Source of the DNA: Cellulomonas gilvus ATCC 13127 | GTDB lineage: Bacteria > Actinomycetota > Actinomycetes > Actinomycetales > Cellulomonadaceae | DNA: 64,000 nt | Assembly (NCBI RefSeq): GCF_000218545.1 | Contig: NC_015671.1 | Coordinates: 3,100,001 to 3,164,000 of the forward strand | Direction of reading: 5' to 3' | Shown: piece after piece, positions 32,852 to 41,995 of the stretch | How positions within the stretch are numbered: the stretch's first letter is position 1 | Layout of the letters: every line of letters starts with the position of its first letter | Program-made: the position numbers and the translations under genes | The notes under the pieces: model-generated | Seen by the model: the letters and a program-made list of their open reading frames with translations, nothing else | The model's database searches: none | Told to the model about the DNA's origin: nothing

Positions 32852-33259
32852 ATGACGCCACGCGGCGATCAGCGGGTCAGGAACCTCCGGCTCGACCGCC
32901 GTGCGCTCCGCGCCGAGCAGGCACGAGTCGGCTGGTGGCGACGCCTCGTCAAGGCGCGCATGGACCTGCTCGTGGCGGGCGCGGCCCGTCCCGCACCGCT
33001 CGGTGAGGACGTCGCGTTCCAGCTGCCGCTCGACGTGACGCTCGGCGCCCCGCGTGCGGTCGAGCTCGACCGGCTGCTGCCCGGCCGCTCCGACCTGGCC
33101 CAGCTGACGGACCTGCGCGCGCTCGACGAGCGTCTGGCCGAGTACGAGCGCGGGGTCGCACGCGCGCTCGCGCAGACCACGGAACGCCTCATCGACCGGC
33201 TCGCGGGCAACCCGTCCGGCACGCGCGAGATGCTCGGGGAGCCGCTCGGCCAGGTCTGA
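32852..33259 (+). CDS. RsiG-like coiled-coil protein
   Basis: A 135-residue helical protein with no Cys and no membrane span. The first helix (about 22-42) reads QARVGWWRRLVKARMD, which aligns in spacing with the c-di-GMP-binding RsiG motif E-x3-S-x2-R-x3-Q-x3-D. Three of the five positions differ here (Q, G and K in place of E, S and Q), while Arg and Asp are kept. A second long helix lies at about 85-118. RsiG is the anti-sigma factor of WhiG in Streptomyces. The assignment is by motif spacing and is my inference. AAGGAG lies upstream of ATG 32852, and crp follows after 80 bases. Confidence 0.5.
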   Translation: MTPRGDQRVRNLRLDRRALRAEQARVGWWRRLVKARMDLLVAGAARPAPLGEDVAFQLPLDVTLGAPRAVELDRLLPGRSDLAQLTDLRALDERLAEYERGVARALAQTTERLIDRLAGNPSGTREMLGEPLGQV

Positions 33260-33339
33260 CGCCCGTCATGCGGCAGACTGTGCGGTGGACCGCGCCGCTG
33301 ACCGGCGGCAGCGGCTGGAGGAGTAGCGAAGGAGCCATC

Positions 33340-34017
33340 GTGGCTGACGACGTCGTGCTGTCGGCACCGCTGTTCGCGGGTCTCGACGAGGAGTCGTCCC
33401 TGGCGCTCGTGGCGAGCATGACCCCGCTCGAGGTGGTGCGGGGCGACGTCCTGTTCCACGAGGGTGAGTCGGGCGACCGGCTCTACATCGTCCGCGAGGG
33501 CAAGATCAAGCTCGGCCGTCGCTCCAACGACGGTCGCGAGAACCTGCTCGCGGTGCTCGGCCCGGGCGAGATGTTCGGCGAGCTGTCGATGTTCGACCCG
33601 GGCCCCCGGACCGCGACCGCGACCGTGGTCGCGGATGCGGTCCTGCTCGAGCTGGGGCACGACGAGCTGTTCGCGTGGCTCTCGGACAAGCCCGGCGTCT
33701 CGCAGCACCTGCTGCAGGCCCTGGCCCGCCGGCTGCGCCGCACCAACGAGGCGCTCGCGGACCTGGTGTTCTCCGACGTGCCCGGCCGGGTGGCGAAGGC
33801 GCTGCTCGACCTCTCGACGCGGTTCGGCGAGCAGGTCGACGAGGGTGTCCGCGTCGCGCACGACCTCACGCAGGAGGAGCTCGCGCAGCTCGTCGGCGCG
33901 TCGCGCGAGACCGTGAACAAGGCGCTCGCGGACTTCGCCGCACGCGGCTGGGTGCGCCGCGAGGGCCGAGCCGTGGTGCTGCTCGACGTCGACCGTCTCG
34001 AGCGCCGCGCGCGCTGA
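33340..34017 (+). CDS. crp: Crp/Fnr-family global regulator
   Basis: A 225-residue cAMP-receptor-type regulator, close in length to mycobacterial Crp (Rv3676). The cyclic-nucleotide domain contains GDVLFHEGESGDRLYIVREG, with phosphate cassette FGELSMFDPGPRTATA (shown in part by FGELSMF). The C-terminal helix-turn-helix is LTQEELAQLVGASRETVNKAL. The start GTG 33340 has AAGGAG six bases upstream. Gene order nth, crp, ridA, DUF4177, whiB, PBP, phosphoesterase matches the actinobacterial arrangement around Rv3674c-Rv3683. Confidence 0.92.
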   Translation: MADDVVLSAPLFAGLDEESSLALVASMTPLEVVRGDVLFHEGESGDRLYIVREGKIKLGRRSNDGRENLLAVLGPGEMFGELSMFDPGPRTATATVVADAVLLELGHDELFAWLSDKPGVSQHLLQALARRLRRTNEALADLVFSDVPGRVAKALLDLSTRFGEQVDEGVRVAHDLTQEELAQLVGASRETVNKALADFAARGWVRREGRAVVLLDVDRLERRAR

Positions 34018-34024
34018 GCCCGCA

Positions 34025-34069
34025 GCCCTGCTCGTCGGCGGACCGTCAGCGGGTCCGCACGAGCAGGGC
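34025..34069. terminator. Large hairpin terminator between crp and ridA
   Basis: GCCCTGCTCGT (34025-34035) pairs with ACGAGCAGGGC (34059-34069), and inside it GCGGACC pairs with GGTCCGC. It lies between two convergent genes and should end transcription from both sides. Confidence 0.7.
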
Positions 34070-34083
34070 CACGCGAGCAGGGC

Positions 34084-34569
34084 TCACGCGAGCTCGACGA
34101 CGACCTCGACCTCGACCGGCGCATCCAGCGGGAGCACCGCGACGCCCACGGCGGAGCGCGCATGCACCCCGGCCTCGCCCAGCACGTCGTGCAGGAGCAG
34201 GCTCGCGCCGTTGACCACGGCCGGCTGCCCCGTGAACGCCGGGTCGCTCGCGACGAACCCGACGACCTTGACCACGCGCACGATCCGGTCGAGCGCAGCC
34301 GCCCCCGCCGGGCCACCGTCCCGCTCCACCACGGCGGCGACCGCGGCGAGCGCGTTGAGCGCGGCGATGCGCGCGAGTCCCTGCGCGTCCTCCGGGGTCA
34401 CGTCGGCGCCCACCTTGCCGGTCGCGACCAGGCGGCCCTCGACGAGCGGGAGCTGACCGGACGTGTGGACGTAGGCGCCCGAGCGCACCGCCGGGACGTA
34501 CGCCGCCACGGGCAGCGCCACGGGCGGCAGGCTCAGCCCGAGGTCGGCGAGCCGAGCTGCGGCGCCCAT
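34084..34569 (-). CDS. RidA-family (YjgF) deaminase-like protein
   Basis: A 161-residue RidA-superfamily protein. Typical blocks are VRSGAYVHTSGQLPLVEG, the central LALNALAAV helix (as ALNALAAVAAVVE), and VVKVVGFVASDPAFTGQPAVVNGAS (shown in part). RidA enzymes hydrolyse reactive enamine/imine intermediates from PLP enzymes, but this longer actinobacterial subtype lacks an assigned substrate; the usual catalytic Arg was not located with certainty. Its ATG shares a base with the stop of the DUF4177 gene (TGATG), so translation is coupled. Confidence 0.82.
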   Translation of the reverse strand: MGAAARLADLGLSLPPVALPVAAYVPAVRSGAYVHTSGQLPLVEGRLVATGKVGADVTPEDAQGLARIAALNALAAVAAVVERDGGPAGAAALDRIVRVVKVVGFVASDPAFTGQPAVVNGASLLLHDVLGEAGVHARSAVGVAVLPLDAPVEVEVVVELA

Positions 34570-34724
34570 CAGGCGTTCGTCGGCCGCTTGAGGTAGGCGA
34601 CCAGCCCGTCACCGGGGCCGGGCACCACCTGGACCAGCTCCCAGCCGTCGGCGCCCCACTGGTCGAGGATCGCCTTCGTCATGTGGGTGATCAGGGGGAT
34701 GGTCGCGTACTCCCAGGTCGTCAT
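34569..34724 (-). CDS. DUF4177 small protein
   Basis: A 51-residue protein missed by size cut-offs. It begins MTTWEYATIPLITH, has the core DQWGADGWELVQVV and ends YLKRPTNA, the pattern of the small DUF4177 family (a compact beta-alpha fold, function unknown). It sits between whiB and ridA, where actinobacteria usually carry this gene, and its stop overlaps the ridA start. Confidence 0.85.
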   Translation of the reverse strand: MTTWEYATIPLITHMTKAILDQWGADGWELVQVVPGPGDGLVAYLKRPTNA

Positions 34725-34746
34725 GGGCCCACCCTAGCCAGCGCCC

Positions 34747-35040
34747 TCAGGACGTGACGAGCTCGCCGTCCGGCACCAGCTCGGTCCACCACGAGCGCAC
34801 CTCGGGCCGGCGCCGGAGCAGCGCTCGGCGCTCCCGCTCGGTCATGCCGCCCCACACCCCGAAGTCCATCCTGTTGTCGAGCGCGTCGGCCAGGCACTCG
34901 AGCCTGACCAGGCACGACTGGCACACCGTGCGCGCCTCGCGCTGCGCCGATCCCTCGACGAACAGCGAGTCGGGCGACACGTTGCCCGATCCGCAGGCCG
35001 CGGACGCGGTCCAATGACCGTCCCGGATCTCCTGCACCAC
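34747..35040 (-). CDS. WhiB-family Fe-S transcription factor (WhiB4/WblA-like)
   Basis: A 97-residue WhiB protein. The four cluster-binding cysteines are Cys16, Cys40, Cys43 and Cys49, followed by the G(V/I)WGG turn (GVWGGMTERERR) and a basic C-terminal stretch (RALLRRRPEVRSW) for DNA contact. Such proteins hold a NO- and O2-sensitive 4Fe-4S cluster and work with the primary sigma factor. Location between ridA-DUF4177 and the divergent PBP gene matches WhiB4 of mycobacteria and WblA of Streptomyces, so orthology is likely. GTG start at 35040. Confidence 0.9.
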   Translation of the reverse strand: MVQEIRDGHWTASAACGSGNVSPDSLFVEGSAQREARTVCQSCLVRLECLADALDNRMDFGVWGGMTERERRALLRRRPEVRSWWTELVPDGELVTS

Positions 35041-35292
35041 GCCTCCCCTGCCGCGTCACGGCAGCGCTTCCACATCGATGTCAGCCGTGTGCGGGGAAAG
35101 TAGCGCGTCACCAGGGGTGTTGACGAGACTCCATTCGGGTCATCCCGTTGCGTGGACACGCTCCCGCGTGCATCGAGGCGTTCGCCGCACCACGGCGGAC
35201 CGTCCGCGCGAGGGTGTGCAGGTCCGGTGCAGGTCCGTCCCCCGCGGTGCCGCACAGGTCCCCCGCATGGACGGTCCGACTACCCTGGCGGC

Positions 35293-37806
35293 ATGCCGCA
35301 GCCTGCCCGCACGCGAGGTCGTCAGGTCAACGCCTTCCAGGCGCTGGCCCTCCTGCTGTCGTTCGTCCTCGTCGCCGCGGTCGGCGGCGTCCTGACCGCC
35401 GGCCTCGTGCTGCCCGGTGTCGCGATCGCCAACGGCGTCACCGACATGTCCGTGGAGGCGTTCGACGACCTGCCGACGGCGCTCGAGGAGAGCCCGCTGC
35501 CGCAGAAGTCGCGGATCCTCGCGAACGACGGCACGGTCCTGGCCACGTTCTTCGACCAGAACCGCGAGGTCGTCCCGCTCGACCAGATCTCGAAGCCCAT
35601 GCAGAACGCCGTGATCGCCACCGAGGACAAGCGGTTCTACGAGCACGCGGGCGTCGACGTCATGGGCATGTTCCGCGCCGCTGCGCGCAACGTGCTCAAC
35701 ACGTCGCAGGAGGGCGCCTCGACGCTCACGCAGCAGTACGTGAAGAACGTGCTGATCGAGGCCGCGCTGCAGGCCGACACCGAGGCCGAGCGGCAGGAGG
35801 GCATCGACGCCGCACGTGAGGCCGAGGGCGCCGACGGCGTGGCGCGCAAGCTGCGCGAGGCGAAGCTGGCCATCACGCTCGAGAAGACGATGTCGAAGGA
35901 AGAGATCCTCGAGAAGTACCTCAACATCGCGCAGTTCGGCTCGTCGGTGTACGGCGTCGAGGCGGCCGCGCAGCGGTACTTCGGCGTCCCGGCCGCGAAG
36001 CTCGACTACCTGCAGGCGGCGACCATCGCGGGCATCACGCAGTCGCCGTCGGCATGGGACCCGGTGCTGAACCCGGAGGACTCCCAGACGCGCCGCGACA
36101 CCGTGCTCTACCTGCTGCACCAGCAGGAGTACATCACCGACGCGCAGTACAAGAAGTTCCTCAAGACGCCGCTCGAGGAGTCGCTCAACCTGCAGCCCTC
36201 GCGGCTCGGCTGCATGTCCGCGGACGACGTCGTGCCGGGCTCCGGGTTCTTCTGCGACTACGTCACCAAGGTCATCGCGAACGACTCGACGTTCGGCAAG
36301 ACGCCCGAGGCCCGGCGCAAGCTGCTCATGCAGGGCGGCCTGACGATCTACACGACGCTCGACCCCAAGCGGCAGGCGGCCGCCGACAAGGAGGTCAAGG
36401 CCGGCGTCCCGGTGAAGGACAAGTCGGGGGTCGGCAGCGCGATCTCGGTGGTCGAGCCCGGCACGGGTGAGATCTGGGCCATGGCGCAGAACCGCGACTA
36501 CAACAACACCGACGACCACGGTCCCCGCGAGACCGCCGTCAACTTCAACACCGACAACAAGTACGGCAGCGCGTCCGGCTTCCCGCCGGGCTCGACGTTC
36601 AAGCCGTTCACGCTGCTCGAGTGGCTCAAGGAGGGGCACAGCCTCCAGGAGACGATCGACGGCCGCCGCATGTCCTACCCGCTGACCGACTTCAACGCCC
36701 CGTGCACCAACCTGGGCACCGAGACGTACGAGTTCGGCAACGCGGAGGGCAACGGCGGCGTGATGTCCGTGCTGGACGCGACCCGGAACTCCGTGAACTC
36801 CGCGTACATCGCGATGGCCAGCCAGCTCAACCTGTGCAACATCTTCAAGGGCGCCGCCGAGCTCGGCGTGCACCGCGCGGGCGGTCAGGCGGGCGACGGC
36901 GACTTCCAGACGCTCGCCGCCAACGTCCTCGGCACCGACTCGGTCGCCCCGCTCTCGATGGCCGGGGCGTTCGCGACGTTCGCCTCGGGCGGCATCTACT
37001 GCGAGCCCATCGCCATCACCAAGGTCACCAACGCGCAGGGCAAGAAGCTCAAGGTGCCCGACGCGGGCTGCCACCAGGCCATCGACAAGAACGTCGCCGC
37101 GGGCATGGCCTACGCCCTGAGCAACGTGTGGACCGGTACCGCCAAGTCGGTCGCCAAGCCCGCGTTCGCGGCCGCCGGCAAGACGGGCACCACGTCGCAC
37201 AACGAGCACACGTGGTTCGTCGGCTTCACGCCCCGGCTGTCCGCCGCGGTGTGGGTCGGCTACCCCAACGGCATGCGCCCGATGCAGGGGGCGACGATCG
37301 ACGGCGTGTCGTACAACTGGGCCGGCTCGGGCCCGTGGGGCTCGTCGATCGCCGCGCCGACGTGGGTCCGGTTCATGAACACCGCGCTGCGCTGGGGCAC
37401 CAACCCCGAGTTCGACAAGCCCGACGACAAGCTCATCTACGGGGAGCGGATCGGCGTGCCGTGGGTGGTGGGCATGTCCGAGCAGGACGCGCGCAACCGC
37501 CTGTACGCGGCCGGGTTCAAGGTCACCGTCTCGAGCGAGCGCGTGAAGTCCGGCCTGCCCGCGGGCGCGGTCGCCGAGCAGACGCCGAGCGGCACCGCCG
37601 TCCGGGGGGCCCTGATCACGCTGCGCCTGTCCGACGGCTCGCAGGTGGAGCCCCCCGACCCGTGCAAGGACGGCAAGGGCCCCGGCTGCGACGACGGCGG
37701 CGACGGCCCGGGCAAGGACAAGGGCAACGGCGACCGCGGCAGCACGGGGGCGGCATCGGTCCTCGGTGAGGCGGCCACGCCGTCGCGCTCCACGACCGCG
37801 TGGTGA
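35293..37806 (+). CDS. Class A penicillin-binding protein with PASTA domain
   Basis: An 837-residue bifunctional peptidoglycan synthase. After one membrane span (about 15-45), the glycosyltransferase domain shows ATEDKRFYEHAGVD and EGASTLTQQYVKN. The transpeptidase domain has the active Ser in PGSTFKPF, SxN in RNSVNSAY and KTGT in AGKTGTTSHNEHTW. A single PASTA domain (about 715-785, VPWVVGMSEQDARNRLY...) and a Gly/Asp/Lys-rich tail follow. ATG 35293 directly precedes the span. It is the PonA2-type gene of this neighbourhood, divergent from whiB and coupled to the phosphoesterase downstream. Confidence 0.93.
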   Translation: MPQPARTRGRQVNAFQALALLLSFVLVAAVGGVLTAGLVLPGVAIANGVTDMSVEAFDDLPTALEESPLPQKSRILANDGTVLATFFDQNREVVPLDQISKPMQNAVIATEDKRFYEHAGVDVMGMFRAAARNVLNTSQEGASTLTQQYVKNVLIEAALQADTEAERQEGIDAAREAEGADGVARKLREAKLAITLEKTMSKEEILEKYLNIAQFGSSVYGVEAAAQRYFGVPAAKLDYLQAATIAGITQSPSAWDPVLNPEDSQTRRDTVLYLLHQQEYITDAQYKKFLKTPLEESLNLQPSRLGCMSADDVVPGSGFFCDYVTKVIANDSTFGKTPEARRKLLMQGGLTIYTTLDPKRQAAADKEVKAGVPVKDKSGVGSAISVVEPGTGEIWAMAQNRDYNNTDDHGPRETAVNFNTDNKYGSASGFPPGSTFKPFTLLEWLKEGHSLQETIDGRRMSYPLTDFNAPCTNLGTETYEFGNAEGNGGVMSVLDATRNSVNSAYIAMASQLNLCNIFKGAAELGVHRAGGQAGDGDFQTLAANVLGTDSVAPLSMAGAFATFASGGIYCEPIAITKVTNAQGKKLKVPDAGCHQAIDKNVAAGMAYALSNVWTGTAKSVAKPAFAAAGKTGTTSHNEHTWFVGFTPRLSAAVWVGYPNGMRPMQGATIDGVSYNWAGSGPWGSSIAAPTWVRFMNTALRWGTNPEFDKPDDKLIYGERIGVPWVVGMSEQDARNRLYAAGFKVTVSSERVKSGLPAGAVAEQTPSGTAVRGALITLRLSDGSQVEPPDPCKDGKGPGCDDGGDGPGKDKGNGDRGSTGAASVLGEAATPSRSTTAW

Positions 37807-38741
37807 GCGCCGGTCCCCTCCGGATCGCCGGCGGCCTCGTCGCCGCGGGTGCCGGTGCGCTCGCGTGGTCGCTCGTCGAGGCCCGGTGGTACGCGCTGCG
37901 CCACGTCGAGGTGCCGATCCTGCCCCCGGGCCAGGACCCGCTGCGCATCCTGCACGTCTCCGACCTGCACCTGACGCCCTCGCAGCGGGACAAGGTCGCG
38001 TGGGTCCGTGACCTGGCGTCGCTCGACCCGCACCTCGTCGTCGACACGGGTGACAACTGGGCTCACCCCGAGGCCTTCCGGCCGCTCGCGCACGCGCTCG
38101 AACCGCTCCTCGAGCGGCCCGGGGCGTTCGTCATGGGCTCGAACGACTACATCGCCCCGCAGGCCAAGAACCCCGCGCGCTACCTGCGCCGCGACGCACG
38201 CCAGGCCCCGCACGGCCGGGCGCACCAGCTGCCGTGGCGCGAGATGCTCCGCCTCTTCCGGTCCGCGGGGTGGGCCGACCTCGACAACCGTCGCGGCTCG
38301 CTCGAGACCGCGGGGCGCGCGCTGTCGCTCGTCGGGACCGACGACGCGCACCTGGACCGCGACCGGTTCCCCGCCGCGGGGGGCGACGACGACGTGCGCT
38401 CCACCGGCCGGGACGTCGACCTGCACCTGGGCGTGACGCACGCGCCCTACCGGCGGGTGCTCGACCAGATGCTGGCGGACGACGCGGACCTGGTGCTCGC
38501 GGGCCACACGCACGGCGGTCAGCTGGCCGTGCCGGGCTGGGGCGCGCTGGTCACCAACTGCGACCTGGACACCCGCCGCGCCAAGGGCCTGCACGGCTGG
38601 CCCGGCCCGCGCCCGGACGCACCCGGCGGTTCCGGCTCGACGTGGCTGCACGTGAGCGGCGGGCTGGGCACGTCGCCGTACGCGCCGGTCCGGTTCGCGT
38701 GCCGCCCCGAGGCGACGCTGCTCACGCTGCTGCCGGCGTGA
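37803..38741 (+). CDS. Membrane-associated metallophosphoesterase
   Basis: A 312-residue calcineurin-like phosphoesterase with one N-terminal hydrophobic segment. Metal-site motifs are [18 protein letters not shown] (a variant of GNHD), THAP and GHTHGGQ. The GTG at 37803 overlaps the PBP stop (GTGA). The pair ponA-phosphoesterase is conserved in actinobacteria (Rv3682-Rv3683), which suggests a cell-envelope role; the substrate may be a lipid-linked pyrophosphate or UDP-sugar compound, which is inference. Confidence 0.88.
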   Translation: MSAGPLRIAGGLVAAGAGALAWSLVEARWYALRHVEVPILPPGQDPLRILHVSDLHLTPSQRDKVAWVRDLASLDPHLVVDTGDNWAHPEAFRPLAHALEPLLERPGAFVMGSNDYIAPQAKNPARYLRRDARQAPHGRAHQLPWREMLRLFRSAGWADLDNRRGSLETAGRALSLVGTDDAHLDRDRFPAAGGDDDVRSTGRDVDLHLGVTHAPYRRVLDQMLADDADLVLAGHTHGGQLAVPGWGALVTNCDLDTRRAKGLHGWPGPRPDAPGGSGSTWLHVSGGLGTSPYAPVRFACRPEATLLTLLPA

Positions 38742-38812
38742 GCGCCCGGGGGGCCGCCCAGGCACGGGATTCGTTGCTGGGGGCCCGCGTCAGGTAGTCT
38801 GAGCGGGCTTCA

Positions 38813-38886
<74 letters not shown>

Positions 38887-38891
38887 CAAGC

Positions 38892-38930
38892 AGAAGGGCC
38901 CTGACCGGGTGAACCGGTCAGGGCCCTTCT
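38892..38930. terminator. 17-bp perfect hairpin terminator
   Basis: AGAAGGGCCCTGACCGG (38892-38908) and its complement (38914-38930) form a perfect stem with a GTGAA loop. A-rich and T-rich flanks at both feet fit a bidirectional terminator for the tRNA and for the convergent DUF4097 gene. Confidence 0.85.
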
Positions 38931-38952
38931 CGTCGTGCCAGGCGCGGTGGCG

Positions 38953-39864
38953 TCAGCGGATCGGCGAGAGGTAGGAGACGTCCCCGTTCGACGAGCGGAT
39001 GATGACGCGCACGTCCGCACCCGGGTCGGTGGGCGCCTCGATGGTCTCCGAGCCGTTGGACGAGCGGATCTCCAGCGCGACCGGCAGGCCCGTGCCGTAG
39101 ACCTTGACCGAGCCGTTGTCGCTCGTCGCGGTGATGTCCGAGCGCGCCTGCGCCACCTCGACGTGACCGTTGCTCGAGGATGCGACGACGGCACCGTCGA
39201 CGTCGAGCACGTCGACGTCACCGTTGCTGGTCCGGGCATCGGCCGACGCCGCGCCCCGGACCTCGATCCTGCCGTTGCTCGACCACGCCTTGACGCTCCC
39301 CACGACGTCCGAGACCTCCACGGAGCCGTTGGACGCGTCCACGCGGAGGTCACCGCCGAGCGAGCGGGCCACGATCTTGCCGTTGTCGCTGCGCAGCTCG
39401 GCGTTGCCGAGCACGCCCTCGGCGCGGATGCTGCCGTCGGTGGTCCGCACGATCAGCGCCGTGCCCTGGGGCACCGTCACGGTCAGGTCGGTCGAACACT
39501 GCAGCACCCAGCGCCACGCGCAGCGGTGCTCCACCACGAGCCGGTCACCACGCACCTGCGCGGAGTAGCTCGGGTCGGAGAACGCGAACCTGGCGCTCCG
39601 CTCGACGCTGACCTCGTCGGTCTGCGCGCCGGTGACCTCCACGCGGCCGTCGGCCACCAGCTCGACCACGGGAGCGGCCGCGTACGTGGCCGATCCGGAG
39701 GACTCCTCGCGGGCGATGAGGCTCACGAGCGTGAGCGACGACCAGATCATCGCGGCCAGGCCCAGGGAGCCGCCCACCCAGGCCAGCGTGCGGTTCACGC
39801 CCGAGCGGGCGGGCGGGGCGGGCGCCGGCGGCGTGGTGGCCGGCTTGTCCAGGACGGTGGTCAT
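38953..39864 (-). CDS. DUF4097 beta-repeat membrane protein
   Basis: A 303-residue protein with one membrane span (about 27-50) and an extracytoplasmic right-handed beta-helix of DUF4097 type. Short repeats of the form S(S/D)NGxVxV recur about every 18-20 residues (TTDGSIRAEG, SDNGKIVAR, ASNGSVEVS, SSNGRIEVR, TSNGDVDVL, SSNGHVEVA). It overlaps the stop of the upstream regulator gene (ATGA) and so belongs to the two-component operon. Such proteins are common outputs or partners of LiaFSR-like envelope-stress systems; that role is inferred. Confidence 0.8.
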   Translation of the reverse strand: MTTVLDKPATTPPAPAPPARSGVNRTLAWVGGSLGLAAMIWSSLTLVSLIAREESSGSATYAAAPVVELVADGRVEVTGAQTDEVSVERSARFAFSDPSYSAQVRGDRLVVEHRCAWRWVLQCSTDLTVTVPQGTALIVRTTDGSIRAEGVLGNAELRSDNGKIVARSLGGDLRVDASNGSVEVSDVVGSVKAWSSNGRIEVRGAASADARTSNGDVDVLDVDGAVVASSSNGHVEVAQARSDITATSDNGSVKVYGTGLPVALEIRSSNGSETIEAPTDPGADVRVIIRSSNGDVSYLSPIR

Positions 39865-40525
39865 GACTCTCCGTTCGGTCGGTGCTCGAGCCAGCGCAGC
39901 ACGGCCAGGACGCGACGGTGGTCGTCGGAGTCCGGCGGCAGCCCGAGCTTGGTGAGGATCGAGGTGACGTGCTTCTCGACGGCGGGCAGGCCGACGACGA
40001 GGCGGTCGGCGATCGCGTAGTTCGACCGACCCTCCGCCATGAGGGCCAGGACCTCGCGCTCGCGCGCCGTGAGTCCCTCCAGGCCCGTGCGGGTGGTGCG
40101 CGCCATGATCTGCGCGACCACCTCGGGGTCGATCACGGTGCCGTTCCCGGCCACGCGGCTGATCGCGTCGAGCAGCTCGTCGATGTCCGTGACCCGGTCC
40201 TTGAGCACGTAGCCCAGCCCACGCACGTCACCCGCGAACAGCTCCCGGGCGTACCGCTGCTCGACGTACTGGGACAGGACCAGCACGGGCAGACGCGGAT
40301 GCAGGCTGCGCAGGTGGATCGCGGCGCGCAGACCCTCGTCGGTGTGCGAGGGGGGCATCCGCACGTCGGTGACCAGCACGTCGGGCAGCTCCGTGGCACC
40401 GCCGAGCGCGGCCACGAGCTCGTCGGCCGTGCTTTGTACCCGACCACCTCGTGCCCCTCGTCGGTGAGCAGTCGCGTCAGGCCCTGCAGCAGCAGCACCG
40501 AGTCCTCGGCGATCACGATGCGCAC
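39861..40525 (-). pseudogene. LuxR-type response regulator with a one-base frameshift
   Basis: The receiver starts at GTG 40525 (VRIVIAEDSVLLLQGL) and reads to GHEVVGYKA. It then loses frame near 40430-40433 and resumes one frame over with TADELVAAL-like sequence, VLVTDVRMP (phosphoacceptor Asp) and a LuxR helix-turn-helix (LTAREREVLALMAEG). One extra base after AAAGC would restore a normal protein of about 221 residues. Either the gene is broken or the sequence lost a base there. Its start overlaps the kinase stop, and its own stop overlaps the DUF4097 start. If real, the kinase has no output here. Confidence 0.75.
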
Positions 40526-41913
40526 GGGATCACCACCGTGAGGCTGGTGCCGGCGCCCTCGGGGCTGACCAGCTCGAACGTCCCGTCCAGCGCCGCCACC
40601 CGGCCGCGCAGGCCGTCGAGCCCGCTGCCCGGCGTCGCGCGCGCGCCGCCGCGTCCGTCGTCGTGCACGACGAGGCGCAGCCGCTGGTCGGTGCACCCCA
40701 CCACGATCCGTGCGGACGTGGCGTACGCGTGCTTGGCGACGTTGGTGAGCGCCTCGGCGACCACGAAGTACGCCGCGGCCTGCGCTGCCGCCCCGCACCG
40801 GGTGAGCGAGTCGTCGTCGGGTGTCTGGACCGTGACCGGAATCGGGCTGCGCGCCGCGAGCGCGCTCAGGGCCGCGTCCAGGCCGCGGTCGGTCAGCACG
40901 GCCGGGTGGATGCCGCGCACCAGGTCACGCAGCTCGGCCAGCGTCTCCTGGACCTCCTTGTGCGCGTACGCGAGCGCGTCCGCGGCGGCCTGCGGGTCCT
41001 CGGGCGTGCGGCGGCGCGCCGCACCGAGCTCGACGCCGAGCGCGACCAGGCGCTGCTGCGCACCGTCGTGCAGGTCCCGCTCGATGCGGCGGCGCTCGTC
41101 GTCGGCCGCGTCGACCACCAGGATCCGGGTCTTCTCGACGTGCGCGACCCGCACCTCCGCCTGCTCACGTGCCGCGTCCGCGGCGGCCAGCCGCTGCGCG
41201 GCCCGCGTGCGCCCGAGCATCGCCCGGCCCATCCGCACCTGCAGGAGCGCGGCGGCCTGCGCCGCGAGCGCGCTCAGCCACAGCGCACCCAGGCCGAGCA
41301 GCACCAGGACCACCGTGATCGCCACGGGTGAGCGTCCGGCCCACTCCTCGATCACGGGGCCCGTGCCGTACACCGGGCTCGCGATTCCGGCCAGGCCACC
41401 CGCGCCCAGCCCGATCACCAGGGCGAACGCGAGCGACGCCGTCAGGACCGAGAGCGCGGCATAGCCCGTCGCGGCCCACGCGCGGGAGTCGAACAGCGGA
41501 GCGACGAACGCGGCCCACCACCCGGGGCGGTTCGCGCGACGCGCGTCGGCCGGCGGGATGACCGCACCGGTCTGCGCCCGCAGCCGCGCGATCTCCGCCC
41601 GCGCGAAGCCCCGCGCGGCGACGAGCGTCACCACGAGCAACGGGATGCCGATGCCGAGCGCCGGGACGAGTCCGACGCCCGTGGGGATCAGGACCATCGC
41701 GACGGTGCCCAGCGTCACCAGCCACAGGAAGCCGATGAACGTCTGCGAGACCGCCTGCCAGGTGGCGGCAGTGACCGGTGCGAGTGCGAGCTCACGTCCG
41801 CCGAGCAGGGCGGGCGCGATCGCGGCCAGGTCGTGGGACGCGGGTGGATGGGTGTCGAGGAGGTCGTGCGCGGGCGCGGTGGGCGCCGTCGCGGTGGCGG
41901 TCTGCGAGGTCAT
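40513..41913 (-). CDS. NarL-type sensor histidine kinase
   Basis: A 466-residue HisKA_3 kinase. The N-half has a putative two-component sensor module with four hydrophobic segments (about 58-100 and 145-235). The phosphoacceptor is the His in RDLHDGAQQRL (residue about 293), and the ATP-binding part has EALTNVAKHA and DDGRGG with GLDGLRGRV. The layout resembles LiaS/DesK-type actinobacterial kinases that watch the membrane. It is the first gene of the operon with the frameshifted regulator and DUF4097 protein. Confidence 0.88.
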   Translation of the reverse strand: MTSQTATATAPTAPAHDLLDTHPPASHDLAAIAPALLGGRELALAPVTAATWQAVSQTFIGFLWLVTLGTVAMVLIPTGVGLVPALGIGIPLLVVTLVAARGFARAEIARLRAQTGAVIPPADARRANRPGWWAAFVAPLFDSRAWAATGYAALSVLTASLAFALVIGLGAGGLAGIASPVYGTGPVIEEWAGRSPVAITVVLVLLGLGALWLSALAAQAAALLQVRMGRAMLGRTRAAQRLAAADAAREQAEVRVAHVEKTRILVVDAADDERRRIERDLHDGAQQRLVALGVELGAARRRTPEDPQAAADALAYAHKEVQETLAELRDLVRGIHPAVLTDRGLDAALSALAARSPIPVTVQTPDDDSLTRCGAAAQAAAYFVVAEALTNVAKHAYATSARIVVGCTDQRLRLVVHDDGRGGARATPGSGLDGLRGRVAALDGTFELVSPEGAGTSLTVVIPCAS

Positions 41914-41995
41914 GCCCCGACGCTAGGCCCGCCGCGCACCCCGCGGACATCCGGCCCACCCCCCAACGACGGTAGGGCTAACCCCCCACCCCCCG

